Positions 48,541-60,015 of a DNA stretch of 64,000 nt are shown piece after piece. Each line of letters opens with the position of its first letter. Positions within the stretch are counted from its first letter, which is position 1. This DNA is from Phanerochaete sordida (Eukaryota > Basidiomycota > Agaricomycetes > Polyporales > Phanerochaetaceae), in NCBI GenBank assembly GCA_019973155.2, contig BPQB01000010.1, positions 62,001 to 126,000 of the forward strand, written 5' to 3'. The position numbers and the translations under genes are program-made. Below the pieces are notes generated by a model. It ran no database searches. It had not been told where the DNA came from and saw only the letters and a list, made by a program, of their open reading frames with translations.

Positions 48541-48581
48541 GGAGCAGCGCATGACGATGTACGGTCGTCATGCGCTGCTCC
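48541..48581 (+). repeat. perfect 17-bp inverted repeat with 7-nt loop
   Basis: GGAGCAGCGCATGACGA at 48541-48557 is exactly complementary to 48565-48581, with loop TGTACGG. It lies between the two palindrome clusters. Confidence 0.9.
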
Positions 48582-48913
48582 CACGCGCCCAAGCAGACGG
48601 CGCGGGAGAGAAGACGGCGCAGCAGCGTGCACACTCACCGGGCAGCGCACAAAGCGCTTTCAGTGAGGCACAGGCGCAGGCGCAGAGGCTGGGGCTGGTG
48701 AGTGAGGAGTCATCGAGGTCGAGGTCGTTGCAGTGGGCATTGCCGAAGACAAAGCCGTCGAGGACGAGGTTGGGCACGAGAGATGGTGGAGGTCGAAAGT
48801 CAACATGGAGTCTGGCGCCCAGCCGAGTTTGGGAAGACTTAGATAGATTGCTGGGTGCTCGGACGCATTCTTATCGAGAACTACCCCAAGAGGAAGTACC
48901 CTGGCGTTTAGAT

Positions 48914-49003
48914 GCCTCGGGAGGCTCGGGGGAGCCTCACGAGGCTGATCCGGAGGCTATCTCGCGGCAATTGCCTCGCGAGGCGATTTCAGATTTTCTG
49001 ACA
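48914..49003 (-). repeat. right cluster of GCCTCG palindromes with inverted TGTCAGAAAA edge
   Basis: Read on the minus strand it starts TGTCAGAAAA and contains GCCTCGCGAGGC, GCCTCGTGAGGC and GCCTCCCGAGGC. Edge and motif type match the left cluster in inverted orientation, but the sequence between motifs is not alike. Confidence 0.7.
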
Positions 49004-49494
49004 CCGTGTGCTTCCCATCCGATGTTGCCTGGCCGCCGGGCAAACGTGCAAACGTGCGTTGAGCTCAGTCATATGTACAGTACCCGGCTCATTGACATTT
49101 TCACACCAGCAGCGTATTGCAGCCGGTGCAGCAGAGGCTCAGACTTGGCTCAGACTCAAGAGCCTTGCTGGATCCACGGAAGTTGCTCACGCCCAAGACG
49201 CGCTCCGGGCGATACGCTCGCACGCGACCCTGCGAGCAAGCGTGCCTGTCCTCATTTCGATACAACGTCGACCATCTGCCGCTTCTCCGACGGTGCATGC
49301 AGCGATACGTACGCCGCCATACGACTCTACAAGGGCCCATGCGGCACCGACGACGGCAGCACTGCTAATCTCTTCCGCTGAGCGCCCAGGTCTGATATCC
49401 CTCGGGGCACGTTGATGGCTTCCTCCAGATAAATTGAGCAGGAGCCTCGTCGGCGTGCGCGACGCCCAAGCGACCTCCTCGCCCACAGCCCACT

Positions 49495-51057
49495 ATGCGC
49501 GGCTTCTCCTTCCTGGCGCTCCTCCCCCTCGCGCTCGCCGCGTCCGCCGCGAGCGTGTCGCGCAGGGCGTTCGACGTGAACGAGCACCTCGGCAACCTCG
49601 CGCCCTACTTCGCCGCGCCCGTGCCCGCAGGCATGGCGGCGGCGCTCCCGGACGACTGCACGGTGGAGCAGGTCATGCTGGTGCGTCTTCTAAAGCACGC
49701 ACCGTACGCAATCCCGCCGCGGCGCGCGGTTCCACGGCGCGCGGCACGCTGACGCCCCGCGCAGATGCAGCGCCACGGCGCGCGGTACCCGCTCGTGTCC
49801 GAGCTGGCGTCCATCACGGGCCTCGTCGCGAAGCTCGGGAACCACAGCGCCGCGCTGCAGAAGGCGCGTCTCCCCGCCGCGCTCGCGTTCCTCCGCGACG
49901 GTTACGTCTCGACGCTCGGCCACGACGACCTCACGGCCCCCGGCCGCCAGGAGCTCTTCGACCACGGTGTCAAGTTCGCGCTGGCCTACCCGCATCTGAA
50001 GGCGACGACGCTGCTCGCCGGCGCGCAGGACCGGGTGAGTCGCCAGCCCCACGCCACGAGAATGCAGACCCTGACCGCCGCGCCAGGTGCTCGAGTCCGC
50101 GCAGTGGTTTGCGCAGGGATACTTCGGGCGCGCGTGGGCCGCGCTGAACGCGACGATGTTCGAGACCATCGCTGAAGACAGCAGCACCGTCTCGTGGATC
50201 ACGCCGATGGACACCTGCGCGCGCTGGGACTACAACTACGGCAACAACGCGACGGTCGCGTGGGGAACCGTGTACCTCCCGCCCATCGCGCGCCGGCTGA
50301 ACGCCTTGCTGCCCGGCGTGCGCCTGAGCGCGGACGACGTGCACGGCGCGCTCTACGCGTGCGCGTACGACGGCGCGGCGCACGGGCCCGCGCGCTCGCC
50401 GTGGTGCGGCGCGTTCACGGCGGGCGAGCTCGCCGCGTTCGAGTACGAGCTCGACCTGCTCATGGACGGCGCGTTTGGGTACGGGCTCCCGCGCGGCATG
50501 GGCGGCGTGCTCGGCGCGCTGTACGTCGGGAAGCTCGTCGAGCGCTTCACGAACGCGACGGGCGACGCGCAGGAGCTGTACCTCGAGTTCGGGCACGACA
50601 CGACGATCGACATGGTGCTCACTGCGCTGGGCCTGGTGAAGTGAGTGCGTGCGCGCGGCTGTGGTGCAGAGGGGACTCACCGCGCGCTGTAGGGACACTC
50701 CGACGCTGCCTGAGTACGGCCCGATACCTGCGAACAGGAAGTGGCGCACGTCCTACCAAGTGCCCTTTGCCGCGATGATGACCTGGGAGAAGTTCACCTG
50801 CAAGTCTTCGTACGTCATACACTGCACCGTCAGCATCGTGACATCGTCTCACGCTTCATTCGCGTCTTCGTAGGTTCAAGGGTCCGCAGATCCGCCTCGT
50901 CCTGAACGAGGCCCCGATGCCGCTCACGACGTGCAAGAACATGAACAAAACGTACGGCTCGTGCGCGCTGAGCGACTTTGTCGCGTCCCACGCGGCGACG
51001 GCGAAAATCTCTTGGGGTGACGCTGCTTGGAATGCGTCCTGCGGCGCGGGCTACTAA
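49495..51057 (+). CDS. secreted histidine acid phosphatase (phytase / MINPP type)
   Basis: The start at 49495 encodes a signal peptide (MRGFSFLALLPLALAASAAS). After an intron the active-site motif MQRHGARYP carries the nucleophilic His; the proton donor is in EFGHDTTIDM near 50590. N-glycosylation sites are present (NHSA, NATM, NATV, NATG). Cys residues are spread as in secreted phytases. The enzyme releases phosphate from inositol phosphates or other phosphate monoesters outside the cell. The gene has four introns, the last before FKGPQIRLVLNEAP, and ends ASCGAGY at 51057. The coding part is extremely GC-rich at third positions. Phytase versus MINPP-type specificity cannot be settled by eye. 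Confidence 0.92.
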
Positions 51058-51477
51058 GCTTGTGCACGCATTTCGGCGCGAGGCTCACGGCCGTGGGTCC
51101 CCTTGTGCGCGCGAAGTTCTTCAATAATTACTGTATCTCGTTTGTACTTAGGCTTGTCGGACATCACGTAGGATATCCATCAGTCGTAATTGGCCCACAG
51201 ATGCCTTGCGGGGCTCCACACGGGGCGCAAAGGGTGTTGACCGGAAGCAAGTCCGAGTAATGAGCCAATACTAATACAACCACTCGGCCGACAACCGTCT
51301 GGCACGGCACTCCGCCCAGTGGTCGGCGGTATACAGTACAGAGGGTGTGATAGCCACGTAAAATGGGAGATGCACTGTGCAGAAGCGAAAGCGATATATC
51401 CAACAATAGCAGAGCGCAAGCAACGCGCTCCGCAAAATAGTGTCCAGAGAAGGGGCGATTTTTCAACGCACTCACAG
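51058..51477. other. convergent 3' intergenic region
   Basis: Between the ends of the phosphatase and bHLH genes. No gene seen. Confidence 0.5.
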
Positions 51478-52853
51478 CTATGAGTCGTCGTCTCCCGCGT
51501 CGTCCTCTGCGTCGCCCCAGCCCGTGCCGCCTGTCCACTCTCGCTCCCATAGTGGCACACCCTTGTCGTCGACATGGTTCGGCATATAATGTAGCGCAGG
51601 GTGTCCAGGCATGAGGGCGGCACGGGCTTGGTGAAGGCGCGCTGTGAGCGTCATGCGTTCGGCCAGCAATTCGTTCAGATGGTCGATCGCTAGACTCCAC
51701 GTCAGTATCAAGGAACGAGAAAAACGAAGGGAGACGCTGCATAGCAACCGGGGGCCGCGTGCATGTGGATGGCAGCTGAATGTATGCGTACTCTTTGACA
51801 AGACAACGTTCTCGCTCTTGGGCCCCGCCCTGCCGTCCGGCTTCTCGGACTCGTCAGCACCGTTCTTCGCCTTCTTCTTCCGCTTCCGGCTGTCGTCCTC
51901 CGCGGCGCGTGCTGTGTGGGGGAAAGGCTTGCGCGTGAGTTCCGGCGCCAGCGGACAGCGATTTCCGAGCACGCACCTCGCTCGTCTTCCGCGCGAATTG
52001 CGTCGCGCAGCGCAGGCACGACCTCGCACAGCGCCTCGTAGCCCTTGCGGATGTTCGCGCGGCGCTTCTGCTCGCTCTGGATGTGGTTCGCCCGCTTCTG
52101 CGACGGCGAGAGCAGCGCGGGCTTCGGCGCGGCCTCGGCGTCGCGCGGCGTGCCGCCGACGGTCGTGTTCGACGAGACGGACGACGCGCGTGCGGACCGC
52201 GCGCGGGCGGCGTCGAGCGCGGGCGAGCCGGGCTGCTCGGCGAGCACAGACGGCCGCCGCCGCTTCGCTGAGGCGCCGGGCCAATCGCTGTCGGCCAGGC
52301 TGCGCTTTGAGCCTGAGCGGCTGCGGTTCAGCGCTGCAGGGGCGGACGCTGCAGCGAACGGGCTCGGCCGAGAGCCGGACGCTTGGGTTTCAGACGATGG
52401 ATACGACGATGAGGACGATCCGGGCGTATCGAAGAACGCGGGCGAGTGCGACGTGGGCGATGGGGCGAAGATGTCGTGCGGCGAGGGCCGGCGCTGCTCA
52501 CCCGACAGGGTCGAACGGCGGGAGGGCCGCGACGACGAGTTTACGTTGAAGCCGTAGGTGTACCCCTGCTGCTGCTGGTGCGCCAGCTCCTCTGGGAGGC
52601 CGGGCCAGCTGCTGCTGACGACGTCGAGCTGCTGCTTGTGGTGGGGGCTGATCTCTTGCTCGTCATGGCGGATTGTCGCTTCGAGCGACATGAGATCCTT
52701 GGTCGCTTTGGCGAGAGCCGCCTCCTTGCCCTGGGAGGGGATCAGGGGCAGCTTGTCGGGGGTGATGCCGCTCCATTCGAGGGCGTCGCCAAAGTCGATG
52801 GAGGAGAGGAAGCCGTTGAAGGCGAGGGTCTCTGAGTGGGTGAGGAGAGCCAT
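51478..52853 (-). CDS. bHLH transcription factor, MLX/INO4-like
   Basis: The start MALLTHSETLAFNGFL is at 52853. A long Ser/Pro/Gln-rich N-terminal region precedes the basic region KRANHIQSEQKRRANIRKGY, which has the H-x3-E-x3-R pattern of class B bHLH proteins that bind CACGTG-type E-boxes. Helix 1 is GYEALCEVVPAL. The loop is enlarged by a Lys-rich insert (KRKKKAKNGADESEKPD) encoded in a separate exon. Helix 2, AIDHLNELLAERMTLTARL, lies in the last exon and continues into a short zipper-like stretch. The protein ends DDAGDDDS. In yeast the closest named relatives control phospholipid genes (Ino4); animal MLX senses carbon state. The target set here is not known. Confidence 0.87.
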
Positions 52854-53175
52854 AAGAGCGGCGCCAGAGTGGACGGGCAGCGACGAGGCTTGTGATATCC
52901 GACGATGGCTGCAAACAAGTTCACAGCAAACCTGCGCTCGGCGCTTACTCAGCCCTCACCCCACGGCGTCTCGCCTCGGCATCTCCCGCCGGACGACCGT
53001 TCCCCGCATTTCCCCACACAGCGTCGGACGCAAAAGCCGCACCCTCCATCGACCGACCGAGGCCAGCAAGGCACACAAATATTTTAGAAATACATCTCGA
53101 TTGGTTTGCTAGTAGTAGTAATACATTGGGTTGTACTCCTGATGTCCCCGTACGATAGATGGAAGCAATCGTCGC
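52854..53175. other. intergenic between bHLH and formate dehydrogenase genes
   Basis: Promoter of the bHLH gene and 3' region of formate dehydrogenase. No gene seen. Confidence 0.5.
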
Positions 53176-54547
53176 TCACCGCTGGCCGTAGGCCTTGGTC
53201 TCGTAGCCCTCTGCAAAGACAAGTCAGCAGCTGCATGCACAGTCACATCGATGGTACGCACTCTTGCCAATGATGACGTTCTGGGGCTCCTGAGGCTTGT
53301 TGGTGAGGTAGTTCTCGAGGATCGAGCGGGTGCCCGCCGCGTAGCGCGCCTGGGCGTCGAGGGTCGTGCCCGAGTAGTGCGGGACCATGCCGTTGCCGCC
53401 GCCGAGCGGGTTCTTCATGTAGCGCCACGGGTGGTCCTTGGGCGCGGGCTGCACGTTCCAGACGTCGCCGGAGTAGCCGTTGAGCTGCCCGCTCTTGACG
53501 GCCGCCGCGACGGCCTCGCGGTCGCAGATCGCGCCGCGCGCCGTGTTCACGAGCCACGCGCCCTTCTTGAAGTGCTTCAGCAGCTCCGCGTTCACGAGCC
53601 CGCGCGTGCCCTCGTGCAGCGGGCAGTTGACGGTGACGACGTCGCACTGCGAGACGAAGTCCTTGAGGTCCTCGACGCGGCGCGCCTCGACCTCCTTCGA
53701 GGCGTGCTCGGGGAGCGCCGCGTAGTCGAAGTAGAGGAGCTCCTTGCAGTTGAAGGGCTTGAGGCGCTGGAGGACACGGAAGCCGATGCGGCCAGCACCG
53801 ATGGTGCCGACGACCTTGCCCTCAAGGTCGTACGCGTTGCGCGCGACGTCGGAGACCTGCCAGTCACCGCGCTCGATCATCTGTGGAAATCAAACCCAAA
53901 AGTTTATCAGCGTTCGGCTCTCAGATTGGCAGGCGGCCCATGTGAATGCTGACCTCGTGAGCAGGGACGAAGTTGCGGACGAGAAGAAGGATGGACATGA
54001 CGACATGCTCGGCGACGGAGACGACGTTCGAGCCGGAGACCTCGAGGACCTCGACACCGTGCTTGACAGCAGCGTTCAGGTCGATGTGGTCGGAGCCGAC
54101 ACCCGCGGTGATGCAGATCTTCAGGTTCTTCGCCTTCTCCATGAGCTCGGCGGTGAGGTAGCCGGGGTGGAAGGGGGTGGTAATGAGAACCTCAGCCTTG
54201 ACAGTGACAGCGGCGATCAGCACCCGTGGCACAGCGAGCAGAGCGGAAGACTCACGTCGGCGAGGTGCTTCTGGAAGGCGGAGTCCGGGCCCTCCTTGTC
54301 CTCGGAGACGATGTACTCGTGGCCCTGGGACTCCAGCCATTCACGGATGCCAAGCTACGGGTTGCACATAGTCAGGACAGATGGATATGCACGGCCTGCA
54401 ATGATGCACACCTGGTTCTCGGTCGTGCCGAGGAGACGGGGCTCCTGACGAGCGGCCTCACCGCCAGTGTAGAGAATGGCAAGAACCTGAGCAGTCACGC
54501 ATCAGTACGCGTCAAACGCGAGGTCAAGGGTACGCGCTGACCTTCAT
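53176..54547 (-). CDS. fdh: NAD-dependent formate dehydrogenase
   Basis: This enzyme oxidises formate to CO2 with reduction of NAD. The first exon encodes only MK (54547-54542) before an intron; the next reads [25 protein letters not shown], the typical start. The substrate-side motifs [14 protein letters not shown] and [12 protein letters not shown] are intact. The NAD-binding fold has [16 protein letters not shown]. Catalytic residues are visible in [23 protein letters not shown] and the His of [17 protein letters not shown]. The last exon encodes [11 protein letters not shown] and the stop at 53176-53178. No mitochondrial leader was seen, so it is probably cytosolic. In wood- and litter-decay fungi this enzyme removes formate from oxalate or methoxyl breakdown. 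Confidence 0.95.
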
Positions 54548-56198
54548 GATGGCTGGAGAAGAGACTAGGGGTGACGAGGTGCTGCGGTGTGAAGAGCTGT
54601 AGGGGGAAGCTGGGGACGCATGATTGTCAGGGCGCCCCCTTTATACGCTTCCTCAGGCCAACGACAGGTCATGAGAGACTGGTGAAACCCATAGGTGCAT
54701 TACCATTTTTATCAGAGCCTCGCGAGTGACCGGAAGCCCCTCAATAGACGAAGCCTGTGCGGAACCCCCTGAACGTCAGTCACGGGGCGCGGCAGCCAAT
54801 CGTGTGAGCGAGCCCGGCTGCTGATGGGAGGCCCACCGAGGGCCTGCGGGATGGCACGCAGATAGGGCTGGGAACACGTTGAAACGGCCGCACGCATCAG
54901 AACGCGCCGCACGGGCAGCGACGCGAGATGCCCCGCGCTGCAGCGGCGCTGCGCCGCGCGGGTCGCGGCGCCCTTCCGATCGAGTCCGAGGGGCCCGCTC
55001 AGGTGGTGCGGGCGTGGCCACCGGCGGCGCAGCGCGGCTGGGGGCGCCCCCGGCACGGCAGGCGCAGTGCCTGAGCCTGCGCGCGCGCCGCTCCCAGCAT
55101 CAGCGCACCCTGGGCCAGCTGGTGTGTCTATCAGTGCCAAGTTGGCGCGCCATTCAGACGGGACGCGCTGCGCGCGCGGGCGCGGAACCAGCGGGAACGA
55201 CGCACATTGGCTCGTGCACCCCCGTGACCGCCGCGCCCGCGCCTGCCGCCGCAATCCTCGCCCAGCGCACGGTGCGCGCGTGCCGGGGCTGCTGCTGCAC
55301 GCTGAGCCATGTCCACAAGGAGCCTAGCACCGTCAGTGGCTTCCGAATGCTCGCGGGGAGGAGGTGGGCTGAACACTTCACCTGGGCTGCAGCGGCGCCG
55401 CGGCGCTGCATTAGGAAGGCACCTTGCGCTGCAAGAACGGACGGCCCGCGGGAATGTCGCACTGACCCTCCGGGCCCAGCAGCGACCCAGCAGCAGACCC
55501 TCCCACCTCTTCCAATCCGTCCCGCATCCCTGGCATCTTCGTCCCGGAAATTCGCTTGCGAGGCTCCAACGCCGCCCAGCCGGTCGCCTGAACACTCGCC
55601 GCGCCCGTCGTCGGAACAGACAGGAGAACGAGCGTGCACTGGCACAGTCCACATGCGGAAGCTCGATGCCCATAAGCTGAACTCGTCCGGGAGAAACAGG
55701 AGCGTGTCGATGGTGGGCGTAGCAGCGACGGATCACTGGCGTACGCGAGCTGTCCTCCGACTCCGCCGCCACTCTGCATTTGGCAATCCCCAGAGGCTCT
55801 TGCCAAACACCACCAAACACAGGCGCCCACAGCGGCGACGCAGCCTGCGGGGGCAGCTTGGCCTTACCGTCAGCGACGAGCACCCAACAGGCCCCCACAA
55901 AGTCAGCAGCTGGTTTGAAACGTTCGTTGGCCGAGGCCTTGATGAAGTAATACACAGGTTTACAGCTAGGAAACGCAGCTCCGCGGCGGGACACCGCCGG
56001 GAGATCGTGGTACAAACAACAGAGCGTCAAAGAAAGCGCAAGTAAAAAGACAGGATAAAATAGAACACAAACTTCCAAGAAACCATTATAGGGTATATGG
56101 CCTGTAGCGTAGACGATGCTGCAAAGGCGGACGGACGGTCTAAAACAAGGTCGTGGCGGGTCGTGGCAAATGAAGGTGGGAGCGGCGCAGACGTGCGT
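54548..56198. other. 1.65-kb gene-free stretch
   Basis: Contains the formate dehydrogenase promoter and the 3' region of the G-alpha gene. Long frames on both strands (54879-56045 plus, 55131-56078 minus) overlap, are Arg/Ala/Cys-rich and have no motif; GC-rich composition explains them. CTGCAGCGGCG occurs twice (54938, 55387). Confidence 0.5.
54640..54645 (-). promoter_or_regulatory. TATA box of formate dehydrogenase
   Basis: TATAAA on the minus strand about 95 bp upstream of the start codon, in the setting GCGTATAAAGGGGGC. Fits a strongly expressed gene. Confidence 0.55.
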
Positions 56199-58268
56199 TC
56201 ACACCAGGGCGGCGTCCTTGAGGTACACCCGGAATATCGAATCACGGATGTCGGTAATGATCCGCTGCGTGGCAGTTTTGTCCTGTGGCGGCGGCGTTAG
56301 TCACCAAAGCGGCACGCAACGGCCGACAGCAGACTTACGACAACGTTGGTGAGATGCGTGTACAGCACACGCATGTTTTCGTTGTTCCTCTTGTGTACCT
56401 GTGTGAAGTGCGCGCGGAAGTAGCCGACGACAGAGTCGAACTCGTTCGGACGCTCCCCATACGATGTGATGCTGGAGGGAACCGCACAGTCAGCAGCCAT
56501 CCGAAGCATCGCCGATAATGCCCACGCACTACTTCTTCACTTGCACGCCTCTCGCGAGCTTCGCTCTTAGCACATCGGTCTTGTCTGCGAATGCCTGTCA
56601 GACGTGCGAATGTACGGCATGTCACGTATAGACGTACTGAGGAACAGCACAAGGTGGGCGTTCTTCAGGAGCTTGTTGGAACATATCTGTGTGAATAGCT
56701 GCAGAGAATCGTCGATTCGGTTCGTACGCGGATCTTCTTCCAGGTACTGCGACAAAATGTCAATCGATGGCTACCCACGACATCCGGACGCGTCCCACCT
56801 GATCAAACGCGCTAACGGGCGCCATGAAGATAATAGCAGACCTAGAAGCCGAAGCCCTTCAGCCGTGGGACGAGAAGGCGACGAGAAGGTACTCACGCAT
56901 CGTCAAAGTAGGGTGCCCACGTATGTCTCTGGCCTCTGGCCCCGCCGACGTCATACAAATGCCATGTCACCGTGCGACCGTGCAGTGACACGTCAAAAAT
57001 ATGCTCTGCGACCCCCATCGTTTGTATGCGGGCGTGGAGGATATCATCTGCAAGTTCCGCGCTCAGCTGATATCCACGCCCATGATCAAGCCGACCAACC
57101 TGTAGTCGGCACGAAGCCAGATTCTGACACACGGCTGATGTTGTCCAAGAAGCTGGAACAGGGTAGGTCAGTACTTAGGGTCATAGTTTGCGCATGAGAC
57201 ACGTACAACTCGGCCCACTCCTCGAGTCGTAGTCGCCGCTTCTCTCGCAATCGCTGGACGACGGGATGCTCCCAGAGCTCCTTGATGTCGTCCGAGCACG
57301 CGTGCAGGATCTTAGCAACGTCCTCAATCAACTTGTCCTTCTCTATGGCGATTGTTGAATCTTCGCTTCTCCTGGGCGTACCGCTCTCCATGCTCGCCCG
57401 CGGTCCCGTCAAGTTACCGCGTTCACGTAGGCGGGCCTTTCCCAGCAGAGAACGCGCCTGCCAGCCAGAGCGAACGAACAGGTTGCCCTTGGTCGGCGTG
57501 GGCTGTCCGCCGGAGAGTCGCTCCGCGAGAGAGGCTTCAGCAGCCAACAGAGGGCCAAGGCGATAACGGAGAGTCGCCAGACGCTTCTCAGCCGTTGAAG
57601 AGCCTTGAGATCCGGATATTGTTGAGTCGCGCTTCATGTCGAGGTCCATGCTGTCGTCGTTCGTGTCCACCTGCATGGCGTCGTCGTCATCTTCGAACTC
57701 GCCGTAGGCATCGACGACCTCGAAGATGCGGCGGACTGGTCTGGCGATGTTGTAATACACCACCGGTCTCCAGGAGAGACGCTCCTCTTCCAAGGAAGTG
57801 GGGTTGTACATCAGCTGAAACTGCTTCTGTAGCGTTGACTTCCCAGACTCGGCCTGGCCAAGCAAGAGAAGCTATAGCACATGATGGTGAGTTGTTGGTT
57901 TGGCTACGGACCACTTGAAAGAAGTGAAGGAGTGTAGGAGCACAAGACTCCTGGTATTCACAGAACGCGGGAATACCGAAGACAGACAGAAGTCGTGGGC
58001 GATAACCGGCGCATATATGTGCAACGAACTGCGGACAAGGAGTAAGACGTACTCGAACATCTTCTTTCCGTTTTCTGTAGCGCTTCTCCTCTGCCCTCAG
58101 CTCTTCGTCAATGGCGTCGCTAATCCTCTTTGCCTCCGCCTCGCGCTGCAGCCTGAGCTGGCGCTCGTTTTCGGTCTCTCCAACAGGCGGACGGAGGACA
58201 GCAGTGATCGGATCGCCGTAGTCGGTGCCAATACTGCGCACAGAGGGCGGACGGGGTGCGGAAATCAT
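56199..58268 (-). CDS. divergent heterotrimeric G-protein alpha subunit (basidiomycete type)
   Basis: The start MISAPRPPSVRSIG at 58268 lacks the usual MGxxxS myristoylation signal; a long charged helix follows (RQLRLQREAEAKRISDAIDEEL). The P-loop is LLLGQAESGKST, split from the helix by an intron of about 165 nt. An insertion of ~120 residues with DDDDAMQVDTNDDSMDLD lies in the helical domain. Switch I keeps Arg and Thr (ARIQTMG). Switch II reads DVGGARGQRHTW, where classical G-alpha has DVGGQRSER, so the catalytic Gln is Ala. The NKTD guanine motif is intact across an intron (LFLN-KTDVL). The TCAT motif is altered to TNVV. The protein ends FRVYLKDAALV at 56199. Membership is firm; slow or absent GTP hydrolysis is an inference. 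Confidence 0.88.
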
Positions 58269-58669
58269 GGGCTTCGTCGGGGGGACGGGGTAAGGGACGT
58301 GAGGGCCGTCGGGGACGCGGGCGACGGGGAGGGGGATGATGATGGTGGGGAAGGAAACAGAAAACGACCGCGGGAAGCACTGGGCGACATCTTTATGGGA
58401 GGGAAGGCAGACAGCGCACGAAATTCGAAGTGATGGAAGGCCGGGCCATGTCACCGCAGACGTGCTTTTCTCGCCGGACCTGGCACACGGGAGCCCAGCC
58501 CACATCACCCGCCCCGGCGATGCTTCGCTGCTCCCGGCTCCGATTGGGCTGTGTGCCTGCCCCTTTTGGCCGCCGGCCCGCCAGATCAGCCGCCAGCAAG
58601 AGCTTCGTGGCGCTGTCGGCCGGCGCGCCCACGCTTTGTCTCTCCACTCTCAGCTGCAACATCCATATC
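58269..58669. promoter_or_regulatory. divergent promoter region (G-alpha / PPIL3)
   Basis: 401 bp between opposite start codons, with no other gene, so both promoters and leaders are here. A GGGGAGGGGGATGATGATGG purine run lies near 58326. Confidence 0.4.
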
Positions 58670-59556
58670 ATGGTGAGTCTTCCGCCCGTCCGTCCGCGTG
58701 CCCGCCGCCCGCCACCCGACGGCTGCTCAGTGGGTCCTTCTCCCAGTCCGTGACCCTGCACACGAACCTCGGCGACCTCAAGGTGCGTCGCCCCACATTC
58801 TCAACATCCTCGGCTGCAGCTCCGGCCCCTTGACAGTGCGAATTGTTCTGCGAAGCCGTCCCAAAAACCGTAGAGGTAAATCAACGCTCACCGCCCCCGT
58901 GTGCGTTCTTCTCCTCGTGTGCTCATCGACCGCTAGAATTTTCTCGCCCTCTGCGCCTCGGGCTACTACGACGGCTGCATATGGCACCGAAACATCAAGG
59001 GCTTCATGATCCAGACGGGCGACCCGTCAGGCTCGGGCAAAGGTGGGCAGAGCATCTGGGGGAAGCCGTTCCCAGATGAGATCCGCTCGACTCTCAAGGT
59101 AGCCACTCGCCATGTGCATTCAGCCTTGAAGCTGATGTTCGTCGCTGCCCCTCTGACAGTTCAACAATCGCGGTATCCTCGCCATGGCAAACTCTGGGCC
59201 GGACACCAACAAGTCCCAGTTCTTTGTCACATACGCGAAGCAGCCCCACCTCGACGGCAAATACACGATATTTGGCAAGGTGCGTAACCTTTCGTTTGCG
59301 CACCGGAGCGTATCTCATGGCCTGGCAGGTCATCGACGGCGCAGATTCGACGCTCGACGCGATGGAGCGCGCCCCGGTGAACGCGAAAAACCGCCCGCTC
59401 AGCGAGATCAAACTGACGCACGTAAGTCCACGCCCGGTGTCCGGCACACTCAAACAGGTTTCTGCGTGCCCCGAGCGATCGCTGACTTTGCATTCGTTGC
59501 ATCAGGTCACGATTCATGCCAACCCAATCGCAGACGCGCAGCTCGCCGGGCGGTAG
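58670..59556 (+). CDS. PPIL3: cyclophilin-type peptidyl-prolyl isomerase PPIL3 (cyclophilin J)
   Basis: The ATG at 58670-58672 is the whole first coding exon; an intron (58673-58746) follows and the next exon begins [27 protein letters not shown]. The active-site motifs are intact: [22 protein letters not shown] with the catalytic Arg, then [25 protein letters not shown] and [12 protein letters not shown]. The protein ends ADAQLAGR at 59556 and has the normal length of this single-domain, spliceosome-associated cyclophilin. At least five introns. Convergent with ASA1. Confidence 0.93.
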
Positions 59557-60015
59557 GCCGCGCGGCCGCCGCCACACTCCTGGCGATCCCGCGGCCAGGG
59601 GATATTTAATTTACGACAGCGCGTCCCTCCGCGCATGCACCCACCCGCCGGCAGTGTCCCCGCCATCGCGCCCGGACGCCCGGACTCGATATGTATTACG
59701 CTGCCCGCAGCGGCGTCCCGCACTTGTCAGGCTGTACGATAGCAAATTGTGATCATGATGAACATGCACGCCGCCCGCTCGCATATGTCGCCGCACGTCC
59801 GCGCGCGGGCCCCGGCGTGCGTTCGGTGCGCCGTAAGCAGCTCCCACGGCTGCGCCGCGCTCTCGTAGCCAGGGCACGCGGCCGCGTCCCGATGCATGTG
59901 CTTCGCTGATGGAAGCCGCGACTCGCCCTTCTCAACAGTCCCCAGGCACGGTCCCTGAGCACCGGAAGCACGCCGCACGCGACCGCCGCAAACGCGCCGC
60001 AGGGCCGCAGAGGCA
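59557..60015. other. convergent 3' intergenic region
   Basis: Between the ends of PPIL3 and ASA1. No gene seen. Confidence 0.5.

Larger units (their letters stand above)
47171..49494. other. 2.3-kb gene-poor, repeat-rich stretch
   Basis: No supported gene. The 3' region of the Nudix gene reaches to about 47700. Beyond it are two palindrome clusters in inverted orientation (47916-48059 and 48914-49003), a TTACT-rich simple stretch at 48080-48140 and a perfect hairpin at 48541-48581. The frame open across 48386-49381 has no motif and is probably chance. Confidence 0.55.

Noticed and set aside
47916..49003. CRISPR-like or tandem repeat array
   Set aside because: The palindromes are unevenly spaced and differ from each other, with no unique equal-length spacers; the genome is eukaryotic.
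48386..49381. 331-codon frame across the palindrome and hairpin region
   Set aside because: It runs through structured repeats, has no domain-like segment and no similarity I recognise.
54879..56045. 388-codon frame in the spacer between formate dehydrogenase and G-alpha
   Set aside because: Arg/Ala-rich, no motif, and an equally long frame runs antisense to it (55131-56078); both are explained by few AT-rich stop codons in GC-rich DNA.
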